Below the pieces are notes generated by a model. That model searched no databases. It was not told the origin of the DNA and saw nothing but the letters and a program-made list of their open reading frames with translations. Below, piece after piece: positions 58,826 through 64,000 of a stretch of 64,000 nt of DNA. The position numbers and the translations under genes are program-made. The stretch lies in the NCBI RefSeq assembly GCF_003325475.1, contig NZ_CP029495.1, positions 4,650,001 to 4,714,000 on the forward strand. Direction: 5' to 3'. The stretch is from Chromobacterium phragmitis. Lineage in GTDB: Bacteria; Pseudomonadota; Gammaproteobacteria; Burkholderiales; Chromobacteriaceae. The stretch's first letter is position 1. Every line of letters starts with the position of its first letter.

Positions 58826-58860
58826 ACGCCGCCGCCTTTCACAATGCGGCGGCGTTTTAT
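58826..58860 (+). terminator. Intrinsic terminator after the cytochrome gene
   Basis: ACGCCGCCGC (58826-58835) and GCGGCGGCGT (58846-58855) form a 10-bp stem with a 10-base loop, followed by TTTTATTTT. Confidence 0.9.
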
Positions 58861-58975
58861 TTTGCCCTTGTCTCAGGACGCAGTCAGCGTGAACGCATCG
58901 CGGCGCCTCACGACATGGCCCCGGGCCATTGAAATCGAGCCGTAGCTTTCGGTTGCACGCGCGGGCGATGGCGCA

Positions 58976-59611
58976 TTAAAACCGGACCGGATACGCGCCA
59001 TCGCCATACGGCGCCGCCCGGAACGCGTCCAGCGCCTCAGCCTGGGCGGAGAGGGCGGCCAACGCCGGATACTCATCTTCCGGCACGATGTCAGCCGTCA
59101 TCCTCCTGCTGAAGCGCCAGGCGACGGCAGTGCTCAGCCAGGCCTGATCAATGGTCCCGCCGCCAATGTCCGGCACGCCGGATGCCAGCTCCCGCTCCAG
59201 TTCGTCGTAAGCGGCCAGCAACTGGCTGCTGATCCGCTCCAGCCAAGGCTGGTAGCGCGCGTCTTCAGGGCGCAACTTGCGCTCGTAAACGATCTGCACG
59301 CTCTTCTCGCACGCCGCCAGCGCCAGCCCGGTCACCCGCAGGCTGCGCAGCAAACGTTGCGGATCGGACGGCAGCAGGCTGCGCCCCGGCGCGATCGACT
59401 CCGCGTACTGCAGGATCAAAGTGGAATCCATCAGCGCCGTGCCGTCGTCGCAGATCAGCGTGGGAGCCTTGACCACCGGATTGATCTGCCGGAAACGGTC
59501 GAATGCGCTGAACACCGACAAGGGCTGGTGCTCGAATGGAAGGTCCAGCAACTGCAGGGAAACCGCGACGCGGCGGACATAGGGGGAATCCAACATCCCG
59601 ATCAGCTTCAT
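58976..59611 (-). CDS. Glutathione S-transferase
   Basis: The 211-residue protein has the GST N-terminal domain (MKLIGMLDSPYVRRVAVSLQLLDLPFEHQPLSVF, INPVVKAPTLICDDGTALMDSTLILQY) with the glutathione-contacting DSTLI, and a helical C-terminal domain. Substrate unknown. The following 146 bases upstream hold no gene, so it has its own promoter. Confidence 0.88.
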   Translation of the reverse strand: MKLIGMLDSPYVRRVAVSLQLLDLPFEHQPLSVFSAFDRFRQINPVVKAPTLICDDGTALMDSTLILQYAESIAPGRSLLPSDPQRLLRSLRVTGLALAACEKSVQIVYERKLRPEDARYQPWLERISSQLLAAYDELERELASGVPDIGGGTIDQAWLSTAVAWRFSRRMTADIVPEDEYPALAALSAQAEALDAFRAAPYGDGAYPVRF

Positions 59612-59757
59612 GGCGCTTCTCCATCATGGGCAAAATCAGTTGAAGGCGGCCACAACCCTCCTCGCAGCGGCGGCCCAGGCTTGCCGGCTGCCTGCCGGCG
59701 GCCAGATCGGCCAGCACCTCGGCCGGCAAGGCCTCCAGCCGGACAAGGGGAAGGCGA

Positions 59758-60174
59758 TCAGACGAAGCGGACATCGGGAATCCAGTTGCGGGCGCGCCGC
59801 GCCAGCCTCTCCGCTTCGCTCTCGCCATCGAACGATACGTCGGCCGCATCGCCGAGCGGCAGGCCAGGCGTCTCGAAGGCGTTGACGCTGACCACGGCGC
59901 GCAAGCGGCCGCCGATCTCGCTGGTGACCAGCGGCGCGGCGCCGCAATCGGAACAGATGTGGAAGTCGGCGGTGCGGGTGCCGAAACGATAATGCGATAC
60001 GCGCTGCGGATCGCGCAGCGTCACCTCCAGCCTGCCGGCGGGAGAGGCGGTCCAGACGCCGCCATGCTTGCGGCAGAAGCCGCAGCCGCAACGACGAGCG
60101 GGGATCGCCGCGCCGTCGGGCCAGTCGAGCTGGAAGGAAATATTGCCGCAGTGACAGGCGCCATGGATTCTCAT
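59758..60174 (-). CDS. GFA/CENP-V-family zinc protein
   Basis: The 138-residue protein has the GFA zinc-binding pattern CHCGNISF, RRCGCGFCRKHGG and HICSDCGA, as in glutathione-dependent formaldehyde-activating enzymes. It probably binds a glutathione adduct, but many members have no known substrate. The GST gene lies 146 bases downstream on the same strand, so both may concern glutathione chemistry. Confidence 0.88.
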   Translation of the reverse strand: MRIHGACHCGNISFQLDWPDGAAIPARRCGCGFCRKHGGVWTASPAGRLEVTLRDPQRVSHYRFGTRTADFHICSDCGAAPLVTSEIGGRLRAVVSVNAFETPGLPLGDAADVSFDGESEAERLARRARNWIPDVRFV

Positions 60175-60237
60175 CGCACGCTTTCCGCTGATGCCCGCGT
60201 CCGGGCGGATGCGGTCAGCATACCATGCGCCCGCGGA

Positions 60238-60687
60238 TCAGGTTTGCCGCAGCACGCGCCTCATATCACGGGCGGCCTTCAGCGGAATGCCGGAAAAGTT
60301 GGTGGCGGCGAAATGCCCGGCCTGACGCGACGCTGTCGACAAGGCGGCGCCGGAAGCGCAGCCCACTTCCAGCGCCTGGCGCACTGCGGCGATCGGCGCG
60401 TCGTCAGGCCACTGCCGAGCGATGTTGCGCCCCATCTCGGTCCACAGCTTCTCGACGGCCAGCAACAAACCTCGCTGGATGTCGGCCTGAGCCTGCCAGA
60501 TAGACGCGCCGGCCAGCAAGCCGCCGTCTATCCGCCGCTCCACCTCGCGCTCGGACAGCGGAAAACCGGGCATGAGCGACGACAACCAACAGCTGCAAGC
60601 CTCCTGTTGCGCATCCATCCAGCGGCGCTGTCCTTGCTCCATCGCGCCGCGATACGTCTCCATCGCACCGACTATCCAGCTGGCCAT
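60238..60687 (-). CDS. Phasin-like protein
   Basis: The 149-residue protein is helical and amphipathic (MASWIVGAMETYRGAMEQGQ, SIWQAQADIQRGLLLAVEKLW, ASRQAGHFAATNFSGIPLKAAR), the general pattern of phasins that coat polyhydroxyalkanoate granules. The resemblance is by eye and weak. GAGGAGG lies 4 bases before the ATG at 60687, a strong ribosome binding site consistent with an abundant protein. The enoyl-CoA hydratase 1 kb upstream fits fatty acid or PHA metabolism. Confidence 0.55.
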   Translation of the reverse strand: MASWIVGAMETYRGAMEQGQRRWMDAQQEACSCWLSSLMPGFPLSEREVERRIDGGLLAGASIWQAQADIQRGLLLAVEKLWTEMGRNIARQWPDDAPIAAVRQALEVGCASGAALSTASRQAGHFAATNFSGIPLKAARDMRRVLRQT

Positions 60688-60725
60688 GCGGCCTCCTCGC
60701 GAAACGGCGCTCAAGCGCCTTGTAG

Positions 60726-61619
60726 TCAAGCCTGGGGACCAGGCAGCCCCCAGACATCCCGCAACGTCCTCAATAGCGTCTCCAGCACCGGATCGCCCGC
60801 CCGATCTGCCGGGTAGACGAACTGCAGCTCGGCGCGCTTGCCTACGCCAGGCACCAGCCAGACGCGACCGCTCTTTTCCCAGGCGATCGCCTCTTCCTCG
60901 CGCACCAGCGCCGCGCCTACGCCGGCGGCAACCAGCTCCAAGATCACCGACAAATGGTCGCTCTCCGCCACCTTTTTAGGCGAGATATTGAGTTCTCGCC
61001 ACAACTCGGAGGTGATCTTGGACAGGCTGGAAAACTGCGAGATGCCCACCCAGGGCAGCTTGCCCAGATCTTTCAACCGGCCCTCCGCCATCTGCCCGGC
61101 CCAGGCCGCCGGCAACGCGATGCGGAAATTCAGCGTCTGCAAGGGCACGGTGACGACGTTCATGTACGGGTTTTTGCCCAGATAAAAACCCGCATCCAGC
61201 TCTTTCTTGCGCACCAGATTGAGCACATCCACTGACACGCCATGGGTCAACTGCACCTCCAGCAAAGGGTGCGCGTCCACCAACGCCGCCACCCAAGGCC
61301 CCAGCCTCAGGATGTCCGGCATCAGCGTCACGCCTATCCGAGCCTGCCCGGACAATTGACCTTTCAGGTGTTTGGCGTGATTGATGATGCCGCGCGCGGC
61401 CGCCAGCACCCCCTGCGCCTGAGGCAACAGTTCCTGGCCGGTTCGGGTCAGGCTGACGCCGCCCGCGCTGCGCTCGAACAGCGGCATTCCCACCTCCTCC
61501 TCCAGCGCCTTGATCTGGGCGGTCACCGCCGGCTGCGACAAATGCAGCAGCTCGGCCGCCTGGGTCAGATGGCCTTGCTGGGCGACAGTGACGAAGGTGC
61601 GCAACTGATAGATTTCCAT
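60726..61619 (-). CDS. LysR-family regulator
   Basis: The 297-residue protein has the LysR helix-turn-helix (MEIYQLRTFVTVAQQGHLTQAAELLHLSQPAVTAQIKALEEEVGMPLFERSAGGVSLT) and a substrate-binding-like effector domain. A short GGGGAG precedes the ATG at 61619. The target genes are not obvious: no divergent gene adjoins it, and the downstream phasin-like gene starts 39 bases after its stop on the same strand. Confidence 0.88.
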   Translation of the reverse strand: MEIYQLRTFVTVAQQGHLTQAAELLHLSQPAVTAQIKALEEEVGMPLFERSAGGVSLTRTGQELLPQAQGVLAAARGIINHAKHLKGQLSGQARIGVTLMPDILRLGPWVAALVDAHPLLEVQLTHGVSVDVLNLVRKKELDAGFYLGKNPYMNVVTVPLQTLNFRIALPAAWAGQMAEGRLKDLGKLPWVGISQFSSLSKITSELWRELNISPKKVAESDHLSVILELVAAGVGAALVREEEAIAWEKSGRVWLVPGVGKRAELQFVYPADRAGDPVLETLLRTLRDVWGLPGPQA

Positions 61620-61765
61620 GCTCTCCCCTGCGACGCCGGCTCGCGCGGCCGGATATGCCAAATGACGGCTAGGCTAACACGGCGAGCCCGCCCAAAACAA
61701 AGCCGCCTGCGGCAAAGTGCGGGCAGGCGGCCATGATCATGTCGGCTCAGGAAACGGGGGATGGC

Positions 61766-62551
61766 TCAATCGTCGTCGTCCCGCGCCCAGCTGGGCGCGC
61801 GCTTGGCCAGGAAGGCGGCCACCCCGTCCAGTTGCTCCGAGCCGCCCACCAGGCCCAGCGTCGCCGCGCGTTCGCGCTTCAGGTGCTCGTCCAGGCTGAG
61901 ATTGGGGCTGTCCTCGATCAGCTTGCGGGCGACGGCTACCGCCGCCGGGCTTTGTCCCGCCACCTTGTTAGCCAGGCTGACCGCGACGATCTTGGCGAAA
62001 CCCTGGTCCACCACTTCCTCGATCAGGCCTATCTTCAGCGCCTGCTCGGCCGACACCACCTCGCCGCCCAGGATGATGCGCTTGGCCCAGGACACGCCCA
62101 CCTTGTCGGCCAGCGTCTTGGTGCCGCCCGCGGCCGGTATCAGGCCGACCTTGGCTTCAGGCAGGCCCAGCTTGGCGCCGCGCTCGGCGATGATGTAGTC
62201 GCAGACCAGCGCGCATTCCAGCCCGCCGCCCAGCGCGAAGCCGTTGACGGCCGCCACCGTGACGCCGCGATAGCCGCGTATCGCCTGCAGCGCATTGGCG
62301 AAAGCCTGCAGCAGAGCGTCCGCGGCGGCCTTGTCACCCGCCGCGAACTGCTTCAAATCCGCTCCGGCGGAAAAAAACGCGTCGCCGGCGCCGGTTATCA
62401 CCACCGAACGCACGGCATCATCCGCATTCAACGCCTGCAGCGTCGCCGTCAGCTCATTCAGGCTGTCGGTCGTCAGCAAATTGGCAGGCAGGTTGGAAAG
62501 CGTGATGATGGCCGATTTGCCCAGCCGTTCGAGTGTCAGATACCTGGCCAT
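61766..62551 (-). CDS. Enoyl-CoA hydratase/isomerase family protein
   Basis: The 261-residue crotonase-fold protein has the oxyanion-hole motifs FFSAGADLKQFAAG and AVNGFALGGGLECALVCDYIIAERGAKLGLPEAKVGLIPAAGG, with the catalytic-type Glu residues in GLECAL and LPEAK. It probably acts in fatty acid or short-chain acyl-CoA degradation. Stand-alone; the precise substrate is not evident. The C-terminus ends in a run of four Asp. Confidence 0.87.
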   Translation of the reverse strand: MARYLTLERLGKSAIITLSNLPANLLTTDSLNELTATLQALNADDAVRSVVITGAGDAFFSAGADLKQFAAGDKAAADALLQAFANALQAIRGYRGVTVAAVNGFALGGGLECALVCDYIIAERGAKLGLPEAKVGLIPAAGGTKTLADKVGVSWAKRIILGGEVVSAEQALKIGLIEEVVDQGFAKIVAVSLANKVAGQSPAAVAVARKLIEDSPNLSLDEHLKRERAATLGLVGGSEQLDGVAAFLAKRAPSWARDDDD

Positions 62552-62904
62552 ATTGTGTTCCTCACTGTATCCCCATTCCTTTCATTCAGCAGCCCAGACC
62601 GGACCGCTCCGCCTCTGTGGGCGGAGCGCTCCCATTTCCGGCCCGGCTCCGGGCCGGACCGCGTCCGCCATGCCGGCGGCGCAGTCCTGTTGTCGCGCCC
62701 AAACTGACATTTTCTTTGCAAACTGTCCTTTTGGCCAGTAGGCGAAACAATTATCTTCAACCTTTTTTGTAGAATGACTGTTTCAACAATGCCAAAAAGA
62801 ATCGAACAATGCGCCGCAAACCCCGCCGTCAAGCCAAATCGGCGCGCTACAGCCGTTTCGTCATGCCCTCTGTTACCATAGAGCTTTCCTGAACCGCTTG
62901 CGGC
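62552..62904. other. Intergenic region before the SafE-like gene, with hairpins and no clear gene
   Basis: About 350 bases. Two GC-rich dyads lie at about 62606-62632 (CGCTCCGCC/GGCGGAGCG) and 62640-62660 (GGCCCG/CGGGCC). Further on (62700-62790) the DNA is AT-rich and probably holds the promoter of the + strand gene. Two very short frames (ATG at 62789, 30 codons; ATG at 62809, 27 codons) lack support. Confidence 0.5.
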
Positions 62905-63582
62905 ATGATTGAGACAAATTTCTGGATTCTGTTCCTCGCCGGCCTGCTGGGCGGCGGACACTGCGTGGGCATGTGCGGCGGCATCGTCGCCGCCCTCACC
63001 CTGCATCAGCCGGCCGGCGGCGCCCGCTGGCGGGTTCTGGCCGGCTACAATCTGGGCCGCATCGCCAGCTACGCGCTGATCGGCGCGTTGCTCGGCGGCC
63101 TGGCGGCGGGCGGGCTCAGCCTGGCATCCACCCACGCCTGGCAGCTGGCGCTGGCGGCGCTGGCCGACCTGATGCTGATCGCGATGGGCCTCTATCTGGC
63201 GGGATTCGCCCAAGCCGTCGCCGCGCTGGAAAAACTGGGACAGCCGGTATGGAGGCGGGTTCAACCGCTGGTGGGCAGGCTGTTGCCGGTGCGCTCCGCC
63301 AGCGGCGCCGTCGCGGTGGGCGCGGCATGGGGCTGGCTGCCCTGTGGCCTGGTCTACAGCGCCTCCATCTCGGCGCTGGCCAGCGGCTCCGCCTGGCATG
63401 GCGCCGGCCTGATGCTGGCCTTTGGCCTGGGCACCTTGCCCAACCTGCTGCTGATGGGCGTGTTCGCCGACGGCCTCCGCCGCTGGATGCAAAAACGCCC
63501 AGTCCGGCTGGCAGCCGGGCTGGGCGTGGCGGGAATCGGCGCCTGGAAGCTGGTTCAGCTCCTCAGCGGAACGATTTCATGA
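62905..63582 (+). CDS. SafE/DsbD-like (TauE family) membrane protein
   Basis: The 225-residue protein has six membrane helices and two cysteine motifs in the membrane plane, GGGHCVGMCGG and AWGWLPCGLVYS, the signature of the DsbD_2/SafE family found near cytochrome oxidase assembly genes. It may carry reducing equivalents across the membrane or export sulfite or copper-related species. Its 3' end overlaps the convergent metal-binding protein gene by 20 bases (63563-63582). Confidence 0.85.
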   Translation: MIETNFWILFLAGLLGGGHCVGMCGGIVAALTLHQPAGGARWRVLAGYNLGRIASYALIGALLGGLAAGGLSLASTHAWQLALAALADLMLIAMGLYLAGFAQAVAALEKLGQPVWRRVQPLVGRLLPVRSASGAVAVGAAWGWLPCGLVYSASISALASGSAWHGAGLMLAFGLGTLPNLLLMGVFADGLRRWMQKRPVRLAAGLGVAGIGAWKLVQLLSGTIS

Positions 63583-64000
63583 TGGTGTCGACATTGTAGC
63601 GCATCAGCTGCAAATAGCTGGCGGCCGGACCGCTCGGGCCTGACAGCGCGTCGGCGTACAGCTTGCCCCCCACTTGCACCTTGGCTTCGGCCGACAATTG
63701 CTTCAGCAGCCGCGCGTCGGTCATGTTTTCCATGAACACCGCCTTGACGCCTTCTTTCCTCACCTGGCGCGTCAGCTGCGCCACGCCTTTGGCCGATGCC
63801 TCGGCCTCGGTGCTCACGCCCTGGATCGCCAGCACTTTCAGCTGGTAACGCTCGCCCAGATAGCCGAAGGCGTCGTGCGAAGTCAGCATCTTGCGCTTGG
63901 CCGCCGGCACCGAGGAAAACTGCTGCTTCGCCCAGTCGTCCACCGCCTTCACCTTGGCGGCATAGTCGGCCGCGCGGCGCTGGTACTCGGCCTTGCCGGC
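63563..64000 (-). CDS. Metal ABC transporter substrate-binding protein, C-terminal part (5' end outside window)
   Basis: The frame is open to the window edge; 146 codons remain (145 residues plus stop). It contains KMLTSHDAFGYLGERYQLKVLAIQG with a metal-ligand His, VKAVFMENMTDARLLKQLSAEA and VGGKLYADALSGPSGPAASYLQLMRYN, matching the C-terminal lobe of the cluster 9 (PsaA/ZnuA/TroA) binding proteins for Mn, Zn or Fe. The rest of the gene lies to the right. Its stop overlaps the end of the convergent SafE-like gene. Confidence 0.9.
   Translation of the reverse strand, partial: AGKAEYQRRAADYAAKVKAVDDWAKQQFSSVPAAKRKMLTSHDAFGYLGERYQLKVLAIQGVSTEAEASAKGVAQLTRQVRKEGVKAVFMENMTDARLLKQLSAEAKVQVGGKLYADALSGPSGPAASYLQLMRYNVDTIMKSFR

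Noticed and set aside
62789..62892. Two short frames (ATG 62789 and ATG 62809) as a leader peptide of the SafE-like gene
   Set aside because: They lack ribosome binding sites and any regulatory hairpin logic; the basic composition follows from the local base composition.

Overview
The window is GC-rich chromosomal DNA of a motile Gram-negative betaproteobacterium. The neighbourhoods cmk-rpsA-ihfB-lapA-lapB-pyrF, heptose synthesis genes, a lateral-type flagellin and lctP-lut-dld lactate genes fit the Neisseriales, most likely Chromobacterium or a close relative. That assignment is an inference from gene content, not a database match. I saw no rRNA, tRNA or CRISPR array.

Layout. 1-5.9 kb: the 3' end of flhA, a BetR-type response regulator, a convergent hybrid sensor kinase with a periplasmic partner, and a lateral-type flagellin. 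6-10 kb: a serine-carboxypeptidase (S10) homologue that has lost its catalytic triad, a class III CoA transferase with permuted domain order, and an MFS transporter. 10-15.9 kb: a complete ribose uptake and phosphorylation operon (rbsKDACB) ending in a LacI-family regulator of Cra/FruR type. 16-20.7 kb: MgtC-family protein, ZapE, a solute-binding protein, a GST and CysM. 20.8-28.4 kb: a lactate operon, lutA-lutC-lutB-dld-lldP, whose first four genes overlap by ATGA junctions and which is preceded by a perfect LldR-type operator. 28.6-31.6 kb: a MITE-like repeat, arsR-arsC-acr3 and a small lipoprotein; then cheV.

32.6-36.4 kb is a low-GC accessory island. It holds three copies of a dispersed repeat, two orphan toxin/immunity-like cassettes and an IS5-type element. 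One toxin gene is cut by the IS at its 5' side and interrupted by a 120-bp repeat that adds a stop codon; without the repeat it reads through in frame. The transposase itself has a one-base frameshift. Just beyond the IS lies lldR, preceded by a second copy of the operator found at lutA.

37.3-48.5 kb is core: hldD, a DUF924 gene, hldA (rfaE1), ugd, pyrF, lapB, lapA, ihfB, rpsA and cmk on the minus strand, then divergent aroA and a MazG-like pyrophosphohydrolase whose ribosome binding site and start codon sit inside a perfect 13-bp inverted repeat. 48.6-55.5 kb: cytochrome b561 and the fructose PTS regulon (fruR, fruBKA) with two matching operators. 55.6-58.8 kb: a Tat-exported, spermidine-dehydrogenase-like flavoprotein with a triheme cytochrome c. 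59-64 kb: GST, GFA-family protein, phasin-like protein, LysR regulator, enoyl-CoA hydratase, a SafE/DsbD-like membrane protein and the end of a metal ABC binding protein.

The strongest candidates for new biology are the S10 pseudoenzyme locus, the degraded toxin island, the start-codon hairpin at 48.0 kb and the flavoprotein/triheme cytochrome pair.
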